Source: QWHO01 sp039809865
GTDB lineage: Bacteria > Vulcanimicrobiota > Xenobia > Xenobiales > QWHO01
Length of the DNA: 64,000 nucleotides
Assembly: GCA_039809865.1 (NCBI GenBank)
Contig: JBDHVW010000041.1
Span: 1-64,000 of the forward strand
Reading direction: 5' to 3'
The notes under the pieces were generated by a model. That model searched no databases and was not told the origin of the DNA. It saw only the letters and a program-made list of their open reading frames with translations. Within the stretch, counting starts at the first letter, position 1. The number at the start of each line of letters is the position of its first letter. This document shows positions 33,839-42,623 of this stretch, one piece after another. Position numbers and translations under genes: made by a program.

Positions 33839-36800
33839 TTAACGCTTCCTCACCCGCACGCCGCCAACCAGCACCGACGCATCCTGCTCCTTCAACCCGG
33901 GCCCGTCCGTGAGCAGATCCTCGAGCGAGGCCCCGATCACCATCGTGGGCAGCCGGTCGATCAACGCCAGTGCGCGCTCCGTGGGCAGGCCGTGCTCGCC
34001 CAGGTAGCCCAGCACGCGGGCGGCCACATCCTCCGGGACGCCCGCCAGCACCTGTAACCCTCGCGAGCGACGAGCAGCCGGAACGTCCACGTCCGAGGCC
34101 AGCTCCAACAACGCGTCCGCCGCCATCCGGCCCCCGTCGTCACGGAAAGCCACCCGGCCGTCCGAGCCCGAAACCTTGAGATTCCAGAAGTCCATCCCGG
34201 CATACTGGGTGCTGCCGTCACTGCGCAGGACGAAGCGGAGCTTGACGTCCTGACCCGCGTAGGCGCCAAGGTCCACGGTCTGCAGGCCGGTCCCCGAGCC
34301 CGTCCAGCGCGCCAGCTGCTTGTCCCCCACCATCAGGGACACCCAGTCGCTGTTTCCCTCCAACTGCCAGTTGCCCTCGAGCGTTAGCGTCCCGCCGGCG
34401 GGGACGCGCAGCGTGGGCGACTCCAGAGCCGCATTCTGGTTGGGCTTGTAGGGCCCGTTAGGACTGTCGCTCCAGCCGCGCGCCGTGCGACCCCAGTCGC
34501 CCGTGGGCTTCCAGCCCCCCTGGGCCAGGCCGTCACGCAGTTTGCCCAGCGCCTGGACGCCCGCCGTATCGAGCTCGGAGTCGCGCAGGGCCTCGGCGAC
34601 GCGCACCGGGTCGGCGCCGTAGCGACGAAACAGCGCGCTCTGGTTGCGCAGATCCACCTCTTGCGTGAGCGCGTCGCCCTGCAAACCCGACATGTCCTCC
34701 CAGGCGGTCAAAGCGGCCTTCAGGCCCTGCACCTCGACCATCCGCATCAAAGACGGGTCGCTCACGGCCAGCCCCACGCACAGGCCGTGCTGAAGGTTCA
34801 GCGAGCTCAGGGGGCTGCTCAAGCGCGATACCAGCTCCTCGTGCAGCGGAGCCAGATCCTCCGGGCGATCGCTGAAAAACGTCTGCTCCGAGTCCTCGAT
34901 CCGTGCCCCCCGCAGACGGAAACCGGCGCCCTCGTTGCTGCCGTCCGAGGTGAGGCGCCAGCGGAGCTCCACGCGGCTCTCGCCGAAGTCGGACAGATCG
35001 ACCTCCTCCGACTTCCACCCCAGACTCGCCCCGGTCCAGGCTTTGAGGGGCATCCATTCCTTGCCGTCGCGGCGAGCCTCGAGGCGCACCCAGTCGGAAT
35101 TATTCTCGGTTTCCCACCAGCAATCGAAGCGCAGCTTCGCGCCCGTCTGTCCCGCCAGCGAAACGGCCGGCATCGCCAGGGAGTTGTTGGAGTTCGGGCG
35201 GTAACGGCCGCTGCGGTTGTCGCTCCAGACGCCGGCGCCGCCGCGCACCCAGGTGTCGGTGGTCCAGCCCAGCAGGTTGGGCACCGTCTGAGCCGTCGCC
35301 CGGCTGCTCGCGGCTACCAGCTCGTCCAGCACCAGGGGCTGCTGCAGCTGGCGCGCGACCTCGCGGGTCACCTCGAACGCGCCGACCTGGTCGAGCCGAT
35401 CGGCCAGGGCCTGCGCGGCCGGAGTGCCGATCCGCAGAGCGGCCTCCGAGAGCGCCTCTGGCTCTCCGGGAAGAGCGAGCATGCTCAGGGCCTGGCTCGG
35501 GTGCAGCTTCTCGGACAGCTTGTCCAGCCGCTCCAGGCGCGGGCCGGCCGACTCCTCCAGAACGCGGTCGAGCGTCTCCCGCCAGGCCCGGGCCTGATCG
35601 CTGAACACAAGCTGCGAGGGGGCGCCCGGCGCGAGCGTGGGCCTGGCGTCCAGGCGGAAGTCGGCGAAGTCCAGCCCCTCGGCCACGTTGGAGCCATCGG
35701 TCTTGAGGCGGAAACGCAGCTGGAGCGGCCCCTCGCCGTAGCTGGCCAGGTCGAGCTTGTGCTCGGTCCAGTCGCCGGTGCCGGTGAAGCTCTTGAGCGT
35801 GTCCCAGGACTGGCCGCCGTCGCGAGAGGCCTCCACCAGCACCCAGTCGCTGTTGTTCTCCAGGGCGTGGCGCTCGCGGAACGTGACCACCGGTTGCTGG
35901 AAGTGGCGAAGGTCCAGCGGAGGAGTCGTCAGCGTGGCATTCTGGTTGTTCTTGTAAGGCCCGGGGCTGTCCGACCAGGCGCCGTCGGCGGTGCTGTGCC
36001 AGCCGCCCTGAGGGGTCCAATCGGGGCAGGTGCGCTGAACCAGCCGCTGGACCTGCTCCTGCGAGGCTTGCGGCAGCTTGCTCAGGCGCTCGTGAATACG
36101 CATGACCTGCTCGAGGTCGTCGGGCGCGGCCGCGAGGCGGCGAGAGGCCTCGAAGGTCGCGGGCTCGCCGCCGCTCCTGGCGACGGCGACGGCGGCGTGC
36201 GTTCCCAGGCGCGGAGCCAGCTCGGCGGTGCGGGATTCCAGCTCGGCCGGGAGTGCCTGCCAGAGGCGCACGGCCTCGCCGGGGCCAAGGGCGGCGACGA
36301 TGGTCTGGAGAGCCTCCAGGGGCTGGTTCTGAGCGGCTGCTCCGGCGAAGGCCTCGACGAGGGGCTGCTTCGGCGTGGGCCACAGGACGCTGCGCTCGCT
36401 CTGGAAGACGGGTCGGGCCGTCACGCTCATCGCCTGGAGCGAGATGCCGTCGTAGACGTTGGAGCCGTCCGACTTGAGACGGAAACGCAGTTGCACGTTG
36501 CCATTGCGGTAGGCGGCCAGGGAGACCTCGTGCTCGGCCCAGTCGCCCTTGCCGGTGAACGACTTGAGCTGGTCCCAGTTCTGACCGTCCGGCGAAGCCT
36601 CGAGGATGACCCAATCGCTGTTGTTCTCCAGGGCGTACTGGGCTTTGAACTTGAACGTGCCGCCTTCGGTGTGGCGAAGGTTGATCGGGGGCAGACTCAG
36701 GCAGCTCGTCTGGTGGTTGAGATAGGGGCCGTCCGGACTGTCGCTCCAGATGCCGTCGCGCTCAGCCCAGGTGAACTGACCGACCGGCTGCGGGACCGCC

Positions 36801-37702
36801 TTCTCCAGCCACTCGGAAAGGGCTTTCTGGCGGTCCTCGGGGAGCTTCGCCAGGTTGGCGGCGGCCTGCGGGTGCTCGAGCCGGGCGAGCCACTGCTTGA
36901 AATCGGCGCGGTTGGCTGCGGGGAGGCGGTCGAACTCCCGGGCGGCCTCCTCGCGAATCGGCTCGGGAGCTTGACCGAGCTGCTCGCGGGCGTAGTCCAG
37001 ACGCTGCTTCTCGAGCTGCGGGAGCAGGGCCTCGGGGTGACCGCCCTGCCAGTTGCCCACCGGGACGCCGTGCCACTCCAGTCCCAGCTGCGCGGGCTGC
37101 TCACGATAGAGATGGACCGGATTCCGGGTCAGGTAGCCCTGCTCGTGGAAGGTCTTGACCGCGGCGCCCAGCTCGGGGCGGTCGAGTGCCTCGGGGCCTG
37201 CGAGGTTCTGGAGGTAGCTGAGCATGGCCACGTCCTGCGGGGTCACCAGGCGGGTGTCTTTTACCTGAACCGGCTCGCCGGCCTGGATGCGGGCGTAAGC
37301 TCCCCAGGCGCCGATGGGCTGATCGTCCTGGGTGAAGACGGTGCCCGCTTTGAGGAGTTGATCCAGCTGCTGCGCCAGCGGCCCCAGCTGAGTCAGGTCG
37401 TTCTGTTGGAAGGCATTGAGGACGGTCAGGTCCTCCGGGGTGCGCAGAGGCTGCCAGGATTCGTTGGGGAGCCGGACCTGCAGGTCGTTCGGGTCCTTGT
37501 TGGCCAGAGCTTGCGCGGCCTGGCGCGGGGTGGCCTCGCGCCAGCCAAGATCGCCCACGAGGCGCTTGCGCTGGAACTCGGCGCCGTTGCCGTGGAGCTT
37601 CTCGAGCAACTCGACACGGTCTCGGGGCACGGGCGCGGCCGCCTGCTGCTGGGCAGCAGGGGGGTTCGCAAAGGCAAAGCCCGTGAATGCATCGACTCGC
37701 AT
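33839..37702 (-). CDS. Large protein with four jelly-roll-like repeats
   Basis: A 1287-residue protein. Four units of about 250 residues each start with a beta-sandwich signature: WSDSPDGPYLNHQ near 312, WSDSPGPYKNNQ near 572, WSDNRSGRYRPNSNN near 822, WSDSPNGPYKPNQN near 1074. Each continues with NNSDWV (or GNSDWV), a Trp-rich SFTGKGDWAEHEV segment and ends SDGSN. This resembles MAM-like/immune-inhibitor-A-type carbohydrate- or protein-binding modules. Between them lie helical segments rich in LGTPAA and similar. The N-terminus (MRVDAFTGFAFANPPAAQQQ) is not a classical signal peptide. Likely a surface or exported binding protein. Confidence 0.75.
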   Translation of the reverse strand: MRVDAFTGFAFANPPAAQQQAAAPVPRDRVELLEKLHGNGAEFQRKRLVGDLGWREATPRQAAQALANKDPNDLQVRLPNESWQPLRTPEDLTVLNAFQQNDLTQLGPLAQQLDQLLKAGTVFTQDDQPIGAWGAYARIQAGEPVQVKDTRLVTPQDVAMLSYLQNLAGPEALDRPELGAAVKTFHEQGYLTRNPVHLYREQPAQLGLEWHGVPVGNWQGGHPEALLPQLEKQRLDYAREQLGQAPEPIREEAAREFDRLPAANRADFKQWLARLEHPQAAANLAKLPEDRQKALSEWLEKAVPQPVGQFTWAERDGIWSDSPDGPYLNHQTSCLSLPPINLRHTEGGTFKFKAQYALENNSDWVILEASPDGQNWDQLKSFTGKGDWAEHEVSLAAYRNGNVQLRFRLKSDGSNVYDGISLQAMSVTARPVFQSERSVLWPTPKQPLVEAFAGAAAQNQPLEALQTIVAALGPGEAVRLWQALPAELESRTAELAPRLGTHAAVAVARSGGEPATFEASRRLAAAPDDLEQVMRIHERLSKLPQASQEQVQRLVQRTCPDWTPQGGWHSTADGAWSDSPGPYKNNQNATLTTPPLDLRHFQQPVVTFRERHALENNSDWVLVEASRDGGQSWDTLKSFTGTGDWTEHKLDLASYGEGPLQLRFRLKTDGSNVAEGLDFADFRLDARPTLAPGAPSQLVFSDQARAWRETLDRVLEESAGPRLERLDKLSEKLHPSQALSMLALPGEPEALSEAALRIGTPAAQALADRLDQVGAFEVTREVARQLQQPLVLDELVAASSRATAQTVPNLLGWTTDTWVRGGAGVWSDNRSGRYRPNSNNSLAMPAVSLAGQTGAKLRFDCWWETENNSDWVRLEARRDGKEWMPLKAWTGASLGWKSEEVDLSDFGESRVELRWRLTSDGSNEGAGFRLRGARIEDSEQTFFSDRPEDLAPLHEELVSRLSSPLSSLNLQHGLCVGLAVSDPSLMRMVEVQGLKAALTAWEDMSGLQGDALTQEVDLRNQSALFRRYGADPVRVAEALRDSELDTAGVQALGKLRDGLAQGGWKPTGDWGRTARGWSDSPNGPYKPNQNAALESPTLRVPAGGTLTLEGNWQLEGNSDWVSLMVGDKQLARWTGSGTGLQTVDLGAYAGQDVKLRFVLRSDGSTQYAGMDFWNLKVSGSDGRVAFRDDGGRMAADALLELASDVDVPAARRSRGLQVLAGVPEDVAARVLGYLGEHGLPTERALALIDRLPTMVIGASLEDLLTDGPGLKEQDASVLVGGVRVRKR

Positions 37703-37747
37703 GCCTGGCAGTTTGCCGCAAGGGGCTCAAAGAACGGTGAAAAGCCC

Positions 37748-38170
37748 TCAGGGTCGGACGGTGAAGCCTTCTTGGAGGGCGACCGCGCGGAGACGCTGGT
37801 CCAGCGTGACGAACTGGCGTCCAGAAGGCTGATGTTCAGCCCAGATCAGTGCCGCAGCGAGTTGCATAGCGTCGGCCGCTCGGAGCGGATGAACTTCAAC
37901 CAGACGGGTTGCCAGCCCGCGCACGGCCTCACTTGGAGCAACATGCTGGGCTTCCGCGAACATGACTCTGGCGGTCCCGCGGGCAAGCTGAAGTTCGTCG
38001 ATCGAAAGACTGCCTTCGCGAAATCTACGGCACAGGGCCGTTTCGCACTCAACCGGGGTGGCCCACCAGAGCATAACCTGGTCATCTTCGTCGAGTAAGG
38101 CGTCAACTTCGTCGCTGACCGATTCATCCACGACCAGCGGAACCAACGCCGAACTGTCCCAGAATCTCAA
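37748..38170 (-). CDS. PIN-domain toxin, VapC type
   Basis: A 140-residue PIN-domain ribonuclease. Acidic residues expected at the metal site are Asp5 in MRFWDSSALV, Glu41 in ATPVECETAL, Asp98 in LRAADAMQLAAAL and Asp near 121 in FVTLDQRL. VapC toxins cut RNA and are held inactive by the antitoxin encoded just upstream. The TTG start overlaps the antitoxin stop (TTGA). It ends 45 bp before the jelly-roll protein start. Confidence 0.88.
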   Translation of the reverse strand: MRFWDSSALVPLVVDESVSDEVDALLDEDDQVMLWWATPVECETALCRRFREGSLSIDELQLARGTARVMFAEAQHVAPSEAVRGLATRLVEVHPLRAADAMQLAAALIWAEHQPSGRQFVTLDQRLRAVALQEGFTVRP

Positions 38171-38469
38171 CGCCCATTCTCGCGGTCTTCTAACAATGCC
38201 TGAAGAACCGAGGCGCTGCTCCGCGCACGGCGACGCTGAGCAAGCAACTCCGAGATCGAATTTCCATTGCCCGGCTTGATGACTCCGTCGCGGTAGAGTC
38301 GCTGCATCCTGGCCTCCTCCTCGGCATCATCCAAGGGAGCCACGTGCGGGCTCAGCCTCGCAATGACCACACCCCGCTCCACCACCAGGATCTCTTCGCC
38401 GGCTTTGACTCGCTTGAGATGGGCGCTCAAATGGGCTTTCAGGTCGGTGACCGAAACGGCTTTGCTCAT
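38167..38469 (-). CDS. Antitoxin, Phd/YefM type
   Basis: A 100-residue antitoxin. SVTDLKAHLSAHLKRVKAGEEILVVERG (written here as SVTDLKAHLSAHL then VKAGEEILVVERG) is the Phd/YefM DNA-binding fold; the C-terminal half is charged and would wrap the PIN toxin. Such antitoxins repress their own promoter. It overlaps the toxin gene by 4 nt and starts 31 bp after the ankyrin gene stop. Confidence 0.88.
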   Translation of the reverse strand: MSKAVSVTDLKAHLSAHLKRVKAGEEILVVERGVVIARLSPHVAPLDDAEEEARMQRLYRDGVIKPGNGNSISELLAQRRRARSSASVLQALLEDRENGR

Positions 38470-38500
38470 GTGACCATTCTAGTCAGATTGAGCGGCAATT

Positions 38501-39007
38501 TCAACCGCCACGGCGTTTGAGCAGCTGTTGGATGGTTGCGTCCCTGGCGTAGTCGAGGGCCGAGCGGGCGCGGTTATCGAGGGCGCCCACGTTGGCGCCA
38601 CGTTGCAGCAGCAGGGCGACCACATCGGCGTGGCCTTCGCCGGCGGCCAGCATCAGCGGAGTGCGGCCCTCCAGGTCGGACTGGTCGAGGTTGGCTCCGC
38701 GGTCGAGCAACAAGGTCACGACCTCGAGGTGACCCTCGTCGGCGGCCTCGTGCAGGGCGGTCTCCCCCTCCTCATCGCCGAGATTGGGCCGAGCTCCCTG
38801 GTCGAGCAGCCAGCGCACGACCCCGAGATGGCCCTCCTCGGCTGCCTCGGTGAGCGCCGTGTCACCGTCAAAGCGCACGTCAACCGGGACGCAGATGCGC
38901 CGCATCGCAGGCAGGTCGCCGCGCTCCGCGGCCTCGACGAACCTCTCGGCGGGGCAGGCCAGGGCGGGGGCGGTCAGGATGAGCAGGGCGATCAGGGTCT
39001 TACGCAT
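38501..39007 (-). CDS. Exported ankyrin-repeat protein
   Basis: A 168-residue protein with a signal peptide (MRKTLIALLILTAPALACPA) and four ankyrin repeats: DTALTEAAEEGHLGVVRWLL, ETALHEAADEGHLEVVTLLL, RTPLMLAAGEGHADVVALLL and a last half repeat ending LLKRRGG. Ankyrin repeats bind proteins. The ATG directly follows the upstream stop (TGAATG), so it is coupled to the paralog 2 gene. Confidence 0.88.
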   Translation of the reverse strand: MRKTLIALLILTAPALACPAERFVEAAERGDLPAMRRICVPVDVRFDGDTALTEAAEEGHLGVVRWLLDQGARPNLGDEEGETALHEAADEGHLEVVTLLLDRGANLDQSDLEGRTPLMLAAGEGHADVVALLLQRGANVGALDNRARSALDYARDATIQQLLKRRGG

Positions 39008-39493
39008 TCATAACTCCAGAGCCGGGGTTCCTTCGATGTTCCAGCGCCCATCCTGGGCGCGATTCAGCTCGACCGTGAAGGTGGGTCCGTCGACCGGGCC
39101 CGTATGGCCCGTGATTTGAACCGTCGCGTGGGAGCGCTCGCCGCTCCACTGGACTCGCGAGATGGTCGCGTAAACGCTTTGATGGCTCGCACTCGCTTGA
39201 CGGAAACGCTCCCAGGCCGCTTCGTCGCGACCGGATCCGAACCAGTGCTCGAGCTCGGAGGGAGTGAGCAGGTGGAATTTGCATCGGGTCGGGCTCAGGA
39301 CGCCGGCAGGACGGCCGTCTATGGGGTCGACCTCTGAGCAAACAAGCGCGGTTGGGCCGCAGAGGGCGTTGTAGACCGCATACTCATCCGCGTCGATGAC
39401 GTCGGGACGGAATACCCAGGCGAGGAGAGCCGTGGCTACGAGGGCAACGCCGAGCGGAAGCGTGCGCTTCAGGTCAGTGCGTGGGATAAGCAC
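39008..39493 (-). CDS. Small membrane-anchored protein, ITADEYAIY family (paralog 2)
   Basis: A 161-residue relative of the gene at 33354. A hydrophobic segment (LPLGVALVATALLAWVFRP) is followed by VIDADEYAVYNALCGP, then SVYATISRVQWSGERSHATVQITGH and VELNRAQDGRWNIEG. GTG 39493 was chosen because GGGAGG lies 4 nt before it. Its 5' end overlaps the 3' end of paralog 3. Two Cys in the N-terminal half (CGPTALVC) may pair. Confidence 0.65.
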   Translation of the reverse strand: MLIPRTDLKRTLPLGVALVATALLAWVFRPDVIDADEYAVYNALCGPTALVCSEVDPIDGRPAGVLSPTRCKFHLLTPSELEHWFGSGRDEAAWERFRQASASHQSVYATISRVQWSGERSHATVQITGHTGPVDGPTFTVELNRAQDGRWNIEGTPALEL

Positions 39494-39869
39494 GTTCCTC
39501 CCGGTTCCAGTGGCCGTTCGACCGCACAAAACTGACCCAACGGTCAGTCACAACGGTCGCACGCACCCGGATGACCAGATGCAAGACTGCGTCATCACCG
39601 CGAAACCGTACGCGAGAGACCGTCGCATATTGACGGTGCCCGGTTTGCTCCAGGTCCTGCGGTGCGATCAGAGTGAACCAGAAAGGGGCCGGGTCCAGCG
39701 TTGCGGCTGGATGTCCATCCATGGGCTCGGTCCGAGAGACCACCAGGGCGTCGGGCCCGAAAGTCTTCTGGTAGATTTCGATCTCGTCAGCGGTGATCCG
39801 ATCGGTCGGGCGAAAGAAGAAGCCCAGCACGGCCACTGCCACGATCACGGCCAGCAGCGAGCGCTTCAC
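39474..39869 (-). CDS. Small membrane-anchored protein, ITADEYAIY family (paralog 3)
   Basis: A 131-residue family member. MKRSLLAVIVAVAVLGFFFRPTD is the hydrophobic segment, then RITADEIEIYQKTFGPDALV, YATVSRVRFRGDDAVLHLVI and RSNGHWNREE. The GTG start overlaps the stop of paralog 4 (GTGA). The tandem arrangement with paralogs 2 and 4 points to local duplication. Confidence 0.65.
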   Translation of the reverse strand: MKRSLLAVIVAVAVLGFFFRPTDRITADEIEIYQKTFGPDALVVSRTEPMDGHPAATLDPAPFWFTLIAPQDLEQTGHRQYATVSRVRFRGDDAVLHLVIRVRATVVTDRWVSFVRSNGHWNREERAYPTH

Positions 39870-40342
39870 AGCTTGACCCACTTGCCGTCGCGCAGCTCGG
39901 CGCGGGCCAGCGAGCTCTCGATGGACATTCCCCGGCCGTAGTAAGCCAGGTAGACCACGGCGTGGCGATGCGACTTGCTCCAGCCCACGCGGGAGACGCA
40001 CCAGTAATCGGACGGGCGGTCCGGGTCGTAGCTGCCCTGCAAACCCGTGTCGGCGTTCAGCAGGAACCTCCCGAGCTCGACCGGGTCGAGGGGCCAGCGA
40101 CGGTCGTTCGAGCCCCGAACGTCCGAAAGCCTCGGGGTTTGCCCCGGCTCGCAGCCTCCCACGACCTCGCCATAGGTCCGCCCTTCGACCCTGCACTCGG
40201 GCGGCAGAATAGCCCGGTAGACAGCATACTCGTCGGCCGTCACCTGGGCGGCCTCGGCCACGAAAACGTGCGGCGGCGGATCCGGCTGCCCCATCGCCGC
40301 CATGACCGCTACGACGCCAAGAACCCCCAGGATCGTGAGCAT
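39866..40342 (-). CDS. Small exported protein, ITADEYAIY family (paralog 4)
   Basis: A 158-residue family member with a hydrophobic start (MLTILGVLGVVAVMAAM), then QVTADEYAVYRAILPPECRV and YWCVSRVGWSKSHRHAVVYL, ending ELRDGKWVKL. ATG 40342 has GGAG 6 nt upstream; ATG 40354 is also possible. First gene of the three-paralog cluster. Confidence 0.65.
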   Translation of the reverse strand: MLTILGVLGVVAVMAAMGQPDPPPHVFVAEAAQVTADEYAVYRAILPPECRVEGRTYGEVVGGCEPGQTPRLSDVRGSNDRRWPLDPVELGRFLLNADTGLQGSYDPDRPSDYWCVSRVGWSKSHRHAVVYLAYYGRGMSIESSLARAELRDGKWVKL

Positions 40343-40407
40343 CGGTCGCTCCATCCCCTGAGGGTTCTCCAGACTCGTGTGGTTACCTTGCCGGGGTGCC
40401 CTGGATT

Positions 40408-40944
40408 TCAGTCTTCCCAGCGGGCGTCGTAGTTGACGTCCAGACGGATGACGCGTTGGGCGGCGGCGGTGCGGGCGTAGCCGGCCTGCCACGCGGACCA
40501 GGCTTCCTTCAGAGTCGCCTCTCGGTTCGGCGACCCGGGCAGCTGCTGCAACCCCACCAGACAACGATAGAAGTCGCCCTGGCCGTGGACCAGGAAGCGA
40601 GCCCCCGCCAGAAAAACCGTGGGGGTCTCGCGACCGGTCACGTCGTCGTTCAAGTCGTTGAGACGCCGAATCAGCTGATCGGCCTTATAGTCGAGCTTGG
40701 ACGCGTCGATGCTGCCGGACCTGGCGCGGCCGTAGAGCGCGCGGATGTCCTCGGCCACCCGGAACGTGTCCGGGATGTCCCACTGGACCAGCCTGCGGCG
40801 GTACTGCAGGAAGGCCTCGGCGTTGGGATGGGTCCAGGGAACGACCTGGCGCTCCTGAAACCGGAACGGGGCGTTGGTGACCCACCAGTGGTAGCCCGTC
40901 AGGGCCAGGGCCACCAGGAGCACAAGACCGATTTCTCTCTTCAT
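40408..40944 (-). CDS. Single-pass membrane protein of unknown function
   Basis: A 178-residue protein with an N-terminal helix (MKREIGLVLLVALALTGYHW) and a charged helical remainder (FLQYRRRLVQWDIPDTFRVA, KADQLIRRLNDLNDDVTG). ATG 40944 was chosen as the residue just before the hydrophobic segment; no good ribosome site is seen. It follows the acyl-CoA ligase gene by 32 bp on the same strand. I recognise no family. Confidence 0.6.
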   Translation of the reverse strand: MKREIGLVLLVALALTGYHWWVTNAPFRFQERQVVPWTHPNAEAFLQYRRRLVQWDIPDTFRVAEDIRALYGRARSGSIDASKLDYKADQLIRRLNDLNDDVTGRETPTVFLAGARFLVHGQGDFYRCLVGLQQLPGSPNREATLKEAWSAWQAGYARTAAAQRVIRLDVNYDARWED

Positions 40945-40976
40945 ACCGGCTTTTACGCCGGCACGGAGCAGAAGGT

Positions 40977-42623
40977 TCAGATCCGACCCAGCTCGCGGCG
41001 CAGCAGTTTGCCCAGCCGAGTTCGGGGCAGCTGGGCCAGCACCTGGACGCGGGCGGGGACCATTGCGGCCGGCAAGCGCCGCTCGCAAAACGAGCGGATC
41101 TCCTCACCGGAGGCGTGCTTGCGGGGACGCAGCACCACGAAGCCGCGCAGCTCCTCGCACGGATGGGGACCCGCCGGGTCGCCGGAGGGGGGCCAGCCGA
41201 CCACGGCGGCGTCCTGTACCGCCGGATGCTCGAACATGACCTCCTCGATGTCGCGCGGATAGATCAGCCGTCCGTCTCGGCGCAGAACGTCATTCTTGCG
41301 GTTGATCAGGTAGAAAAAGCCGTCCTGGTCGCGCTGGGCCATGTCGCCCGTGTGCAGCCAGCCGTCGATGAGCACCCGGGCGGTGGCCTCGGGATTGCCG
41401 AAGTAGCCGTCCATCAACTGGGGACCGCGCACGATCAGCTCACCCACCTGTCCGTGCGGCAACTCGAGGCCCGTCTCGAAATCGACGATCAAGGCCTCGG
41501 TGGAAGGCAGCGGCAGGCCGATGGAGCCGCTGCGCCGCCGCCCCTCGAGCGGATTGGCGTGGGTGACGGGGCCCGACTCGGTCAACCCGTAACCCTCCAC
41601 GAGCCGACCTTTGCTGACCTTCTCGAAGCCTTCCTGGACCTCGATCGGCAGAGGAGCGGCGCCGGAGATGCAAGCGCGGATGGTCTTCAGACCGTAGGAG
41701 CGCAGGTTGGGCTGATTGAGCAGCGCCCCGTAGAGCATCGGAACGCCCGGGAACAAGGTGGGCTTGAAGCGGCCGATGGTCTCCAGGATCTCCTGAGGGG
41801 TGGGGGCGGCCGGAAGCAGCAGCGTGGCCCCCTCCGCCATTGCCAGATTGACCGCCGCGGTGAGGCCGTAGGCGTGATAGAACGGCAGGCAACAGAGCAT
41901 GCGCTCCTGCCCGGGCTTCATGCGCGAGTCCCAGGCCGCCAGCTGGCGGGTATTGGCGACCAGAGCGCGGTGACTGAGCACGACCCCGCGCGGAGAGCCC
42001 GTGGTGCCGCCGGTGTAGAGCACCACCGCGGGCGCTGCCGGATCCACCTCGACGCGGGGGAACTCGGGATCGGCCTCGCGCATCAGGCGGCGCCATCGCA
42101 GGTAACGGCGCTCGGGCAAACCGGCGGCGATGCGCGCGGCCACGCGCAGCCAACCGCGCATGTAGCGCGTGTACTCGCGCCCGGAGCTCAGGATGAGAAA
42201 CTCGGACGCGGCCCGGCGCAGCACCTCCTCGAGCTGCTCGGGCAAAGGCGAGGGGACGACGCTGGCGCGCGGGCGAGCATCCATCAGCTGCTGCTCGAGC
42301 AGGGCCGCGGGGGTCTCGGGAGCCACCAGCACGCAGGCTCCACCCGCCCACAGCGTGCCGTAGAGCGCCACCAGCGCCTGCACTGAGTTGGGCAACAGCA
42401 CCGCCACGCGGTCGCCTGGCTGCAAACCCAGCTCCACCAGCACCGAAGCGAATTTCTGGACCTCGGCCAGGAGCTGCTCGTAGGAGAGCGCCCCCGCCTC
42501 GGACCAGACGGCCGCCCGACGCGGCCAGCGGCGCGCGGAGTCGGCCAGGAGCTCCGTCAGGGGCTGGTCGGTGGGCGAAAGCTCGGCCGGCACGCCGGGA
42601 TCGTAATGCGAGAACCAGCTCAC
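40977..42623 (-). CDS. Long-chain acyl-CoA ligase-like AMP-binding enzyme
   Basis: A 548-residue ANL-superfamily enzyme that would activate a carboxylic acid with ATP and probably load it on CoA. Motifs: LYTGGTTGSPRGVVLSH near 200-216, YHAYGLTAAVNLAMAEGATL, GYGLTES near 325, and GWLHTGDMAQRDQDGFFYL near 405. The C-terminal lysine region is TRLGKLLRREL. The chain length of the substrate cannot be told. The GTG start overlaps the hydrolase stop (GTGA), so the two genes are coupled and may act on the same acyl compound. Confidence 0.88.
   Translation of the reverse strand: MSWFSHYDPGVPAELSPTDQPLTELLADSARRWPRRAAVWSEAGALSYEQLLAEVQKFASVLVELGLQPGDRVAVLLPNSVQALVALYGTLWAGGACVLVAPETPAALLEQQLMDARPRASVVPSPLPEQLEEVLRRAASEFLILSSGREYTRYMRGWLRVAARIAAGLPERRYLRWRRLMREADPEFPRVEVDPAAPAVVLYTGGTTGSPRGVVLSHRALVANTRQLAAWDSRMKPGQERMLCCLPFYHAYGLTAAVNLAMAEGATLLLPAAPTPQEILETIGRFKPTLFPGVPMLYGALLNQPNLRSYGLKTIRACISGAAPLPIEVQEGFEKVSKGRLVEGYGLTESGPVTHANPLEGRRRSGSIGLPLPSTEALIVDFETGLELPHGQVGELIVRGPQLMDGYFGNPEATARVLIDGWLHTGDMAQRDQDGFFYLINRKNDVLRRDGRLIYPRDIEEVMFEHPAVQDAAVVGWPPSGDPAGPHPCEELRGFVVLRPRKHASGEEIRSFCERRLPAAMVPARVQVLAQLPRTRLGKLLRRELGRI

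Noticed and set aside
34661..38098. 1145-residue plus-strand open frame
   Set aside because: Antisense to the jelly-roll protein and the VapBC pair, which have clear motifs on the other strand.
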